DNA of 64,000 nucleotides from VMCP01 sp964408945 (GTDB lineage: Bacteria > Bacteroidota > Bacteroidia > NS11-12g > UBA955): positions 1 through 64,000 of the forward strand of contig CAYPBJ010000011.1 in NCBI GenBank assembly GCA_964408945.1. Reading direction: 5' to 3'. The position numbers and the translations under genes are program-made. The notes under the pieces were generated by a model. It worked only from the letters and a program-made list of their open reading frames with translations. It searched no databases and was not told where the DNA came from. Positions within the stretch are counted from its first letter, which is position 1. The number at the start of each line of letters is the position of its first letter. Shown one piece after another: positions 42,563 through 50,338 of this stretch.

Positions 42563-43858
42563 ATGCAAAACCGCGACAACGTAGTATTTGACCTAATCCA
42601 ACAAGAATTTGACAGACAAAACCATGGTATTGAACTGATTGCGAGTGAAAATTTCACCAGTCCCCAAGTCATGAAAGCCATGGGAAGTGTTTTAACTAAT
42701 AAGTACGCCGAAGGTTTACCAAACAAAAGATATTACGGCGGTTGCCAAATTGTTGACCAAGTTGAACAACTTGCCATAGACAGACTAAAAGAACTTTTTG
42801 GTGTTGAATGGGCTAACGTTCAGCCACACTCAGGTGCACAAGCCAATGCAGCAGTGATGCTAGGAGTTTTAAATGCCGGAGATACCATCTTAGGCTTTGA
42901 TTTGAGCCACGGCGGACACTTAACCCACGGATCGCCTGTCAATTTCTCAGGAAAATTATATCGTGCAACATTTTATGGAGTTGAAAAGGAAACGGGAACC
43001 ATCAACTATGATAAAGTGAAAGAAACTGCCCTCAAAGAGCAACCAAAATTGATCATTTGCGGAGCAAGCAGCTATTCAAGAGATTGGGATTATCAAACCC
43101 TAAGAGCCATCGCTGACGAAGTAGGAGCTTTATTACTTGCTGATATCTCGCACCCTGCAGGTCTAATTGCCAAAGGATTGCTCAACAACCCCGTACCCCA
43201 CTGCCATATCATCACTTCTACCACCCACAAAACTCTTCGTGGTCCTCGCGGGGGTATCATCATGATGGGCAAAGATTTCGAAAATCCCTGGGGACTAAAA
43301 ACTCCTTCAGGAGAAGTTAAAAAAATGAGTGCCATATTGGATGGAGCTGTTTTCCCTGGCACACAAGGCGGCCCTTTAGAGCACGTAATTGCCGCAAAGG
43401 CAATTGCTTTCGGCGAAGCCCTCAGCAATGATTTCAAAGAATATGGAATTCAAGTAATGAAAAATGCTCAGGCTTTGGCTTCAGCCATGATTCAACGAGG
43501 CTATTCTGTGATTTCTGGCGGCACCGAAAATCACTTAATGCTCATAGATTTACGTCCTAAAGACGCTGAATTAACCGGTAAAATGGCCGAAAATACCTTG
43601 GTTAAATGCGACATCACCATCAACAAAAATACCGTTCCCTTCGAAGAGCGCAGTCCGTTCGTGACGTCCGGTATCAGATTGGGCACACCAGCGGTTACAA
43701 CCCGCGGACTCAAAGAGGAACACATGGAAACCATTGCAGATTTCATTGATCGAGCCCTGATGAATCGCAACCAGCCAGAAATTCTCGATACAATTAAACA
43801 GGAAGTTCAACGTTTTATGTCTGAATTTCCGCTATATAACAACCAATTTAACTTTTAA
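42563..43858 (+). CDS. glyA: Serine hydroxymethyltransferase
   Basis: 431 residues from ATG 42563, which aligns with the usual N-terminus (MQNRDNVVFDLIQQEFDRQ); ATG 42515 in frame would add 16 residues and cannot be excluded. PLP enzyme interconverting serine and glycine with tetrahydrofolate. HGIELIASENFTS, GFDLSHGGHLTHGSPVNFSG, LADISHPAGLIAKG and the PLP-lysine motif TTTHKTLRGPRGG are all intact (here STTHKTLRGPRGG). It links to gcvP through glycine and one-carbon metabolism. Confidence 0.95.
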   Translation: MQNRDNVVFDLIQQEFDRQNHGIELIASENFTSPQVMKAMGSVLTNKYAEGLPNKRYYGGCQIVDQVEQLAIDRLKELFGVEWANVQPHSGAQANAAVMLGVLNAGDTILGFDLSHGGHLTHGSPVNFSGKLYRATFYGVEKETGTINYDKVKETALKEQPKLIICGASSYSRDWDYQTLRAIADEVGALLLADISHPAGLIAKGLLNNPVPHCHIITSTTHKTLRGPRGGIIMMGKDFENPWGLKTPSGEVKKMSAILDGAVFPGTQGGPLEHVIAAKAIAFGEALSNDFKEYGIQVMKNAQALASAMIQRGYSVISGGTENHLMLIDLRPKDAELTGKMAENTLVKCDITINKNTVPFEERSPFVTSGIRLGTPAVTTRGLKEEHMETIADFIDRALMNRNQPEILDTIKQEVQRFMSEFPLYNNQFNF

Positions 43859-43861
43859 ACC

Positions 43862-45367
43862 ATGATTTCGTTCAAATCATTGACCGCTGTTCTTCTTTTC
43901 GGAGGATATTTTATCGCTTCGCAAGCACAAGAATCCATAAAAATTTTGAATCGCCTCGAAATTGAGGATGTTTCTGGAACCGCTAAAGAAAGAACTTACC
44001 TCCTTAAACAACAAGGAATGCTGATACAAACCAGATCAAACAAAGCGGTGGATGGTTTTTTCAATTGGAAATACGACCATTACAATTCCGATTTAAAACT
44101 GAACAAATCATACGAAACTGAAATTGCGCAAGCTCAGAAATACAATTTTACCGGTGAAGACCAAAACGGTATTTACAATTTCAACTGCGACGCTAAAAAC
44201 AACGGAGTGCTTCACTATTTCAACAAAGAAAACGGTGAGTTCCAACAAAAAGAAATACAATTAAATCCTGCAAGCAAAAAGCTTGAAGGGCTCTATCCTA
44301 CCAAAGGCGCCATACATTTTGTAGGAAATGTAAAGAAAACTCCATTGCTTTTCACCGTGAATTTAACCACTTTTGAGGTAACAGAAACTCCCTTAACTTT
44401 CGGAGGATTACAACCCAAAAGTTTGAAAATCAAAGAAGTAATCTCTATTCCTAACACCAATGAAATTGCCATTGTATACGTAACTTACAATTCCCGAAAA
44501 TCATCTAACGTATTCATAAACATCATTGACAGCGATCAAAAAGAAAAGTTCAACGGCGAAATTTCGGGAAAATTAGAATTAGAAACCAACCTCAATTCTC
44601 AAGCCATTACTAAGCTTTCAGAAGGTAAATACGCCCTTACCGGAACATATTCTGGCAGATCAACCATCACCACTGAAGGTATTTACTTCGGAATTCTAGA
44701 AAATGGTGATTGGTCTTATTTCAATCAATACAAATACACCGATTTTGAACATTTCTTTGATTATTTATCTGAAAAACAACAAGAAAAACTGGGCAAGAAA
44801 TTGGCTAAAGCAGAATCTAGAGGCAAAGAACTCAACGTGAATGTATTGATGGAGTCACATGAAATCATACCTGTTGGCAACAAATTTCTGTATGTAGGTG
44901 AAAGCTATTATCCAACTTATCGCACAGAAGTTACCTATGTAAATGGGAAGGCAACCACTCAACGTGTATTTGATGGATATCAATACACTCATGCAAGCAT
45001 TGTTAGTTTTGACGAAACTGGCAAGAAGGAATGGGACCAAATATTTGAATTAAATCCCGGTTACAAACCCTATTCTCCAATAGAATTTTTAACCATCCGC
45101 AACAACGATGCGTCTTCTATTGGACTTGTTTATGCCTCAGGCAAAAAGATTTACGCTCAAACGTTAAACATCAACGGCGAAATTACCAATCAACAAACCA
45201 TCAATAACGATGTCACGTTAAATTCTGAAGACGAAGTACGCAGATCAACAGGAACAACCGATTACTGGTATGATAATTACTTCTTGAACAGCGGTTATCA
45301 AGTCATCAAAAATACTGACGACAAATCCAAGAGAAAGGTCAACTATTACAACAAGGTAGAGTTTTAG
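43862..45367 (+). CDS. Secreted protein of unknown function
   Basis: 501 residues with a signal peptide (MISFKSLTAVLLFGGYFIAS, then QAQ). The rest is rich in beta strands with repeated lysines and asparagines and no cysteine cluster, catalytic motif or sorting domain that I recognise. It starts 3 bp after the glyA stop and overlaps the convergent flippase gene by 4 bp. Composition looks like its neighbours. A large soluble periplasmic or outer-membrane-associated protein is the most that can be said. Confidence 0.7.
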   Translation: MISFKSLTAVLLFGGYFIASQAQESIKILNRLEIEDVSGTAKERTYLLKQQGMLIQTRSNKAVDGFFNWKYDHYNSDLKLNKSYETEIAQAQKYNFTGEDQNGIYNFNCDAKNNGVLHYFNKENGEFQQKEIQLNPASKKLEGLYPTKGAIHFVGNVKKTPLLFTVNLTTFEVTETPLTFGGLQPKSLKIKEVISIPNTNEIAIVYVTYNSRKSSNVFINIIDSDQKEKFNGEISGKLELETNLNSQAITKLSEGKYALTGTYSGRSTITTEGIYFGILENGDWSYFNQYKYTDFEHFFDYLSEKQQEKLGKKLAKAESRGKELNVNVLMESHEIIPVGNKFLYVGESYYPTYRTEVTYVNGKATTQRVFDGYQYTHASIVSFDETGKKEWDQIFELNPGYKPYSPIEFLTIRNNDASSIGLVYASGKKIYAQTLNINGEITNQQTINNDVTLNSEDEVRRSTGTTDYWYDNYFLNSGYQVIKNTDDKSKRKVNYYNKVEF

Positions 45368-46824
45368 ATAATTCTCTTTTTGATTTCTTCCCAAAACAAG
45401 GTGATTCCCATCAACACCACAAAAGACAGCACCATCCAGACATCACCGCCCAAATCTGCAGCATCATTTAACAAAGTAATGTCTACAGAACGCTTTTGTA
45501 AAAATTTCGACACGAACAAAATAAATCCAGAAAAAACCACCAACGTTTTAACTGTAAACGCCCGTTTCCAGCCGAAATAATCTGACTTTAAAGCCAATCG
45601 AAAACACAAAGCCACAAAAACACTCTGTGTTAATAAGCAAACCAAAGCTGCTCCCGCTGCTCCCAATTTAGGTACCAACCAAAAGTTGAACGAAGCATTC
45701 ACCGCCATGCCGAGCAAAGCAGCCCCTGTCAACCAATTCAATTTTCCCATGGCAGTCACAAAAGTTCCAAAAACATGGATGGCCGCCATAGGTATAAATG
45801 ATGTCATCAGGAATGAAAATATCCAATAACTCACCTCACGAGTATCTTCTTTATACAACAATTTCAAAATCCAATCTCCATAGGTGAAAGCCACCACAGA
45901 GGCAGACAATCCCACCCACAAAACCAACCTAAAACTTCCCCAAACAAGCGTTCCTGCATTCTCTTTCCTAGACAATTTTTGGCTGAACAAAGGCAATAAT
46001 TGGGTACTTAACAAAGTAGAAAAAATCAATGCTGCATCCAATAATCTATACCCTTGAGCATACAAACCCGCTTGAACCAATCCATTATCATTCGAATAAT
46101 TTCGAATCATCAATGCATCAATTCGAGTAAATATACTCATAAACAAGGCCATCATTACGTACCACTTCACCTCAGAAAACCAATCCATCCAAGAGGTTTC
46201 ATCTACAGCTTCATTAGCCAAATTACTTACATTCTTCTTGAACTTGAGGAAATAAACACCCGTCAATAGGGCAAAAGCATACCCGGCCGTTTGAGCTGTC
46301 AAGAACACGACTATTCCGTTCAACCCAGTAAAACTACCGGCCGATCCGAATAAAAACCAAGCACTCACCAGTATGGCAACAAACCGGTCAGCCACGCTCA
46401 AAAATCCGTCCGAAACAAACAAGTGCCTACCTTGCAAAACAGACCGTTGAATCAATACCAACGATGCCAGAATCTGATTCAAGACTACAAATCCCAAGAT
46501 CCTCCAATCTAAATTCTGTTTCCATGAAAATACCCCTACTAACAGAATGTAAATTGCACCCAAAATTAGCCTGAAAACCAACATTCTTTGGGGGTGCTTC
46601 ATTCTTCCCGAAGCCGCTACTTCTCGGGCAATATACGAGTTCAAACCGGCGTCTAAAAGCACTGCAAATAACAGTCCGGTATTGAAATGCACAAAGTAAT
46701 TTCCATACCATTCATTTCCCAATTGTACTTGAACGGTTCGCTCAATCCATAAAATCCACAAGGGTTTCACCAACCAATTTATGGCTTGCAACCACAACAA
46801 ATTTTTGACAAATGAACGAGGCAC
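45364..46824 (-). CDS. Wzx-like polysaccharide flippase
   Basis: 486 residues from GTG 46824 (MPRSFVKNLLWLQAINWLV), chosen because family members begin at this point and TACCTTCG (46839-46832) lies 7 nt upstream; an ATG at 46890 would overlap the divergent gene. About 12-14 membrane helices of the MATE/MVF-type polysaccharide biosynthesis superfamily, with VKPLWILWIERTVQVQLG near the N-terminus and SVADRFVAILVSAWFLFGSA. It would flip undecaprenyl-linked glycan or lipid to the periplasm. Confidence 0.82.
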   Translation of the reverse strand: MPRSFVKNLLWLQAINWLVKPLWILWIERTVQVQLGNEWYGNYFVHFNTGLLFAVLLDAGLNSYIAREVAASGRMKHPQRMLVFRLILGAIYILLVGVFSWKQNLDWRILGFVVLNQILASLVLIQRSVLQGRHLFVSDGFLSVADRFVAILVSAWFLFGSAGSFTGLNGIVVFLTAQTAGYAFALLTGVYFLKFKKNVSNLANEAVDETSWMDWFSEVKWYVMMALFMSIFTRIDALMIRNYSNDNGLVQAGLYAQGYRLLDAALIFSTLLSTQLLPLFSQKLSRKENAGTLVWGSFRLVLWVGLSASVVAFTYGDWILKLLYKEDTREVSYWIFSFLMTSFIPMAAIHVFGTFVTAMGKLNWLTGAALLGMAVNASFNFWLVPKLGAAGAALVCLLTQSVFVALCFRLALKSDYFGWKRAFTVKTLVVFSGFILFVSKFLQKRSVDITLLNDAADLGGDVWMVLSFVVLMGITLFWEEIKKRII

Positions 46825-46852
46825 AGTGCCGCGAAGGTATGGATTTTCAAGA

Positions 46853-46860
46853 TATCTTTG
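46853..46860 (+). promoter_or_regulatory. -7 box directly upstream of GTG start
   Basis: TATCTTTG matches TAnnTTTG and ends 4 nt before GTG 46865, the same spacing as at purM, the phosphatase and vapB-like genes. It decides the start of the gene at 46865. Confidence 0.55.
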
Positions 46861-46864
46861 CAAA

Positions 46865-47431
46865 GTGCACAGCCTAGAACCGCATTTCACCTGGATCAGC
46901 CAATACAGCGCTGCCGAAGATCCGCGTTCTCCATTTTATGGACGCGAATACAGTGAATTTTATTACCAAAATGCCGTGTACAACCACCTCATTCACCCGC
47001 AGTGGGATGATTTTGGTTCTCAAACCCTTTACCTGAAAATTTTGTTTGCCGATTACCAAGACGGTTTTGCCATCATAGAATTCATTGGTGAATGGAACGA
47101 TGCTCTGTACAATGACATTATGATGCTCAAACGCGAAGTCATTGAAATATTGAACCAAGAAGGCATCAATCAATTCATTCTTATTGGCGAAAACGTCATG
47201 AATTTTCATGCCTCCGATGACAGTTACTACGAGGAATGGTTCCAAGATTGCGAAGACGGTTGGATTGCCCTGCTCAATTTTAGAGAACACGTACTCCATG
47301 AATTTAGATCAAACGGAATCGATTATTACCTCAATTTTGGGGGCGATTTAGATGATCTTGAATGGAGAAAATTTGGCCCTAGACAACTACATGCTTTTGT
47401 ACTAGGAATTTTGAACAAGAGATTGAATTGA
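46865..47431 (+). CDS. Conserved acidic cytoplasmic protein of unknown function
   Basis: 188 residues from GTG 46865, placed by the TATCTTTG box 4 nt upstream. A reading from ATG 46781 would add 28 residues, overlap the flippase gene and start upstream of the promoter. There is no signal peptide or membrane helix. It is acidic and aromatic-rich (FTWISQYSAAEDPRSPFYGR, IEFIGEWNDALYNDIMML, YYEEWFQDCEDGWIALLNF). I recognise it only as a type of hypothetical protein seen in this phylum. pdhB follows 25 bp downstream. Confidence 0.65.
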   Translation: MHSLEPHFTWISQYSAAEDPRSPFYGREYSEFYYQNAVYNHLIHPQWDDFGSQTLYLKILFADYQDGFAIIEFIGEWNDALYNDIMMLKREVIEILNQEGINQFILIGENVMNFHASDDSYYEEWFQDCEDGWIALLNFREHVLHEFRSNGIDYYLNFGGDLDDLEWRKFGPRQLHAFVLGILNKRLN

Positions 47432-47456
47432 ATTCATTATTTTTGCCCTCGAAATT

Positions 47457-48437
47457 ATGAGAGAACTTCAATTCCGCGAAGCACTTCGCGAAGCCATGCA
47501 AGAAGAAATGCGCGCCGATGAACGCGTGTTTTTGTTGGGAGAAGAAGTAGCAGAGTACAACGGCGCTTACAAAGTGAGCCAAGGAATGCTCGACGAATTC
47601 GGTCCAAAACGCGTTATAGATACACCCATCGCTGAATTAGGATTTGCAGGTATTGCCGTTGGAGCAGCCATGAACGGTCTCCGCCCAATTTGCGAGTTCA
47701 TGACTTTCAACTTCTCATTGGTTGCCATTGATCAAGTGATTAATTCTGCCGCAAAAATCAACTCTATGAGCAACGGGCAATTCCTTGCCCCTATGGTTTT
47801 CCGCGGACCTACAGGAAGCGCTGGTCAATTGGCTCAACAACACTCTCAAAATTTCGAAAATTGGTACGCCAATACTCCCGGTTTGAAAGTAGTGGTTCCA
47901 TCCAATCCAGCCGATGCTAAAGGCCTTCTTAAAAGTGCCATCCGCGATGAAAATCCTGTGATTTTCATGGAAAGTGAGCAAATGTATGGTTTCAAAGGCA
48001 TGGTTCCAGACGGCGAATACACCATCCCCATTGGAGTTGCTGACGTTGTTCAACAAGGAACAGACGTAACCATCGTCAGTTTCGGTAAAATGATGCTGCG
48101 CTGCTACGAGGCTATTAAAGAACTTGAAGCTCAAGGCATCAGCGTTGAATTAATAGATTTAAGAACCGTTCGACCTATTGATTATGACACCGTAATCAAT
48201 AGCGTGAAGAAAACAAACAGATTGGTTGTAGTTGAAGAAGCTTGGCCTTTGGCAAGCATCAGCTCAGAATTGTCACACATTGTTCAGCGCCGTGCATTCG
48301 ATTATCTAGATGCACCTGTTCACCGTGTAACCAGTATGGATACCAACCTGCCGTACGCACCTACCTTCGTTGAAGCTTACTTGCCTAGCGTAGAAAGAAT
48401 CATCAAAGCCGTACGCAGCACTCTGTATCGCGACTAA
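47457..48437 (+). CDS. pdhB: Pyruvate dehydrogenase E1 component, beta subunit
   Basis: 326 residues. LREAMQEEMRADERVFLLGE, EYNGAYKVSQGML, RVIDTPIAELGFAGIAVGAA and VFRGPTGSAGQLAQQHSQ are E1-beta signatures; the C-terminal transketolase domain contains ELIDLRTVRPIDYDTV. With E1-alpha it decarboxylates pyruvate using thiamine diphosphate and acetylates E2. pdhA is not in the window. A TATTTTTG box (47438-47445) lies 11 nt upstream. It overlaps selD by 35 bp at the 3' ends. Confidence 0.95.
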   Translation: MRELQFREALREAMQEEMRADERVFLLGEEVAEYNGAYKVSQGMLDEFGPKRVIDTPIAELGFAGIAVGAAMNGLRPICEFMTFNFSLVAIDQVINSAAKINSMSNGQFLAPMVFRGPTGSAGQLAQQHSQNFENWYANTPGLKVVVPSNPADAKGLLKSAIRDENPVIFMESEQMYGFKGMVPDGEYTIPIGVADVVQQGTDVTIVSFGKMMLRCYEAIKELEAQGISVELIDLRTVRPIDYDTVINSVKKTNRLVVVEEAWPLASISSELSHIVQRRAFDYLDAPVHRVTSMDTNLPYAPTFVEAYLPSVERIIKAVRSTLYRD

Positions 48438-49446
48438 CAGCAACCATCTTCCCGATGAGGTGAAACTCATCGCCGTTTGATTCAAGTATTTTCTGTACTT
48501 CATCAACAGATCCTTCTGCAACAGATAACAACAATCCTCCGTTTGTTTGGGGATCATTTATCCATGCAAAAGCGTCTGCCGCACTCATCTCACAGAATTT
48601 TTCGTAGGTATTCCAATTTCGCATCGCGTTATCGGGCATCACGAACTGAGCAGCTAATGCTTGGGCTTCTTCTATCTTGGGAAGAGCACCCGCATTCAAC
48701 TCAGCCATCAATCCCGAAGCTTGACACACTTCCACCAAATGACCCAACAACCCAAATCCAGTTACATCGGTCATGGCATGAACTCCTGGAATTTTACCCA
48801 ATTCTTGTCCCACCGAATTCACCCGAGTCAAATAGGCAAACAACGCTTCGTTTTGTTCAGCAGAATTCAAATTTCGCTTATGTCCTGCTGCCAAAATCCC
48901 CACCCCAAGAGATTTGGTTAATATGATGGCATCTCCATCTTTCGCGCCGGAATTTACTTTCAAATCAGCGGCAGACACCAAACCCGTTACGCTCAATCCA
49001 AATAATGGCTCTTTGGAATCAATGCTATGTCCACCAACCAACGGAACACCAAACATCTTACAGACATCATGTCCACCCTGTAGCACTTGACGCGCCTGAT
49101 CTAAGCTCAAATCATCAATAGGCCATCCAAAAATGGCATTCGCCATAATGGGTTTGCCTCCCATGGCATAAATGTCGCTCAATGCATTTGCAGCGGCGGC
49201 CTTCCCAAAAACAGAAGCATCGTTCACCATTGGAGTGAAAAAATCAACGGTCTGCAGCAGATATTGACCGTTGCCTAAATCATATACCGAACAATCATCG
49301 TTGTGATTGTTTCCAACCAAAATTTTATCAAAATTATCAGCGCCAATCCTCAGACCACTAAGCAACTCTGTAAGCACTGCGGGTTGAATTTTACAACCGC
49401 AGCCGCTGCCTTTAGAAAACTGGGTCAATGGTCTTTGTTCTTGCAT
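48403..49446 (-). CDS. selD: Selenide, water dikinase (selenophosphate synthetase)
   Basis: 347 residues from ATG 49446 (MQEQRPLTQFSKGSGCGCKI); a 36-residue upstream extension is rejected because a TAAATTTG box (49459-49452) lies 5 nt before this ATG. Catalytic Cys and Lys are in GSGCGCKI (Cys rather than selenocysteine). Further motifs are TVDFFTPMVNDASVFGKAAA, LSDIYAMGGKPIMA, GGHSIDSKEP and MTDVTGFGLLGHL. It makes selenophosphate for selenocysteine or 2-selenouridine tRNA; no selA, selB or mnmH is in the window. Confidence 0.94.
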   Translation of the reverse strand: MQEQRPLTQFSKGSGCGCKIQPAVLTELLSGLRIGADNFDKILVGNNHNDDCSVYDLGNGQYLLQTVDFFTPMVNDASVFGKAAAANALSDIYAMGGKPIMANAIFGWPIDDLSLDQARQVLQGGHDVCKMFGVPLVGGHSIDSKEPLFGLSVTGLVSAADLKVNSGAKDGDAIILTKSLGVGILAAGHKRNLNSAEQNEALFAYLTRVNSVGQELGKIPGVHAMTDVTGFGLLGHLVEVCQASGLMAELNAGALPKIEEAQALAAQFVMPDNAMRNWNTYEKFCEMSAADAFAWINDPQTNGGLLLSVAEGSVDEVQKILESNGDEFHLIGKMVAVSRDTECCVRL

Positions 49447-49451
49447 ATCTG

Positions 49452-49459
49452 CAAATTTA
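49452..49459 (-). promoter_or_regulatory. selD -7 box
   Basis: The minus strand reads TAAATTTG and ends 5 nt before the selD ATG at 49446. It fixes the start and predicts a nearly leaderless mRNA. Confidence 0.55.
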
Positions 49460-49505
49460 CTCTTTTGTTTTGGGGGATAGGCACGGTTTTTGTGTATATC
49501 TTGGC

Positions 49506-50336
49506 ATGAAACGTCTGCACATTTTCGGAATCGCTGCAATTGCTGGAATAGCACTAGCTGCCTCTCTTATTTCTTACAAAGCAGAACCCATGCAAAATAC
49601 TTCTGCTGATCACGGACAATTCTCTCAAAAAATAACCAAATTGGCCTATCAGCCCAATGAAAATTTAAAATACCGCATTCACTATGGTGTTATAAACGCT
49701 GCCGTTGTAAACATGAGCGTTTCAGACCCCATCATGATCAACAATAGAAAAGCCCTCAGTTTAAAAATTGAAGGTGAAACCCTCAGTTCCTTTGAATGGC
49801 TTTACATTGTTAGAGATAAACTTGAATCTTGGGTAGATGCCGAGAACCACACTCCCCTGCGCTATGCCAAAACCGCTAGAGAAAACGACTACTATTTCCA
49901 AGATGTGGTGGTATACAACCACAAAGACAAATTCCTGAAAAACAAGAAAGGGAAAATGCCCATCACTGAAAATACCCAAGACGTTGCCGCTGCAATTTAT
50001 TATCTCAGAAACTTAGATTATTCCAACAAAGCCGTAGGATATGAGTTCCCATTAAACATTTACATTGACAATCAAATTTATAACTTGAAACTCAAATACG
50101 TAGGCAAGGAAACCATCAAAACTGACATTGGCAAGGTGCGCTGCATCAAATTAAAGCCCGAATTGGTGGTTGATAGAGTATTCAAATCTAAAGACGCCAT
50201 GACCGTATGGGTTTCTGACGATGACAACCACATTCCAGTGCGTATCCAAACTGATATATACGTGGGTTCTTTGAAAGTGGATATCGTAAAAACCCAAAAT
50301 TTGAAGTCTCCCATGACTTCTCTAGTAAAAAAATAA
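49506..50336 (+). CDS. DUF3108 exported protein
   Basis: 276 residues from ATG 49506; the longer reading from 49428 runs through the selD promoter and is rejected. N-terminal signal or anchor (MKRLHIFGIAAIAGIALAAS). The region about 50-260 (LAYQPNENLKYRIHYGVINA, FEWLYIVRDKLESWVD, VAAAIYYLRNLDYS, IKLKPELVVDRVFKSKDAM, DDNHIPVRIQTDIYVGSLK) matches DUF3108, periplasmic proteins of unknown role in Gram-negatives. It ends 2 bp from the convergent murF-alr gene. Confidence 0.8.
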   Translation: MKRLHIFGIAAIAGIALAASLISYKAEPMQNTSADHGQFSQKITKLAYQPNENLKYRIHYGVINAAVVNMSVSDPIMINNRKALSLKIEGETLSSFEWLYIVRDKLESWVDAENHTPLRYAKTARENDYYFQDVVVYNHKDKFLKNKKGKMPITENTQDVAAAIYYLRNLDYSNKAVGYEFPLNIYIDNQIYNLKLKYVGKETIKTDIGKVRCIKLKPELVVDRVFKSKDAMTVWVSDDDNHIPVRIQTDIYVGSLKVDIVKTQNLKSPMTSLVKK

Positions 50337-50338
50337 TA

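Noticed and set aside
46781..46864. N-terminal extension of the gene at 46865 from ATG 46781
   Set aside because: It would overlap the divergent flippase and begin upstream of the TATCTTTG box that lies 4 nt before GTG 46865.
48403..49446. Selenocysteine (UGA) in SelD
   Set aside because: The catalytic motif is read GSGCGCKI with ordinary Cys codons.
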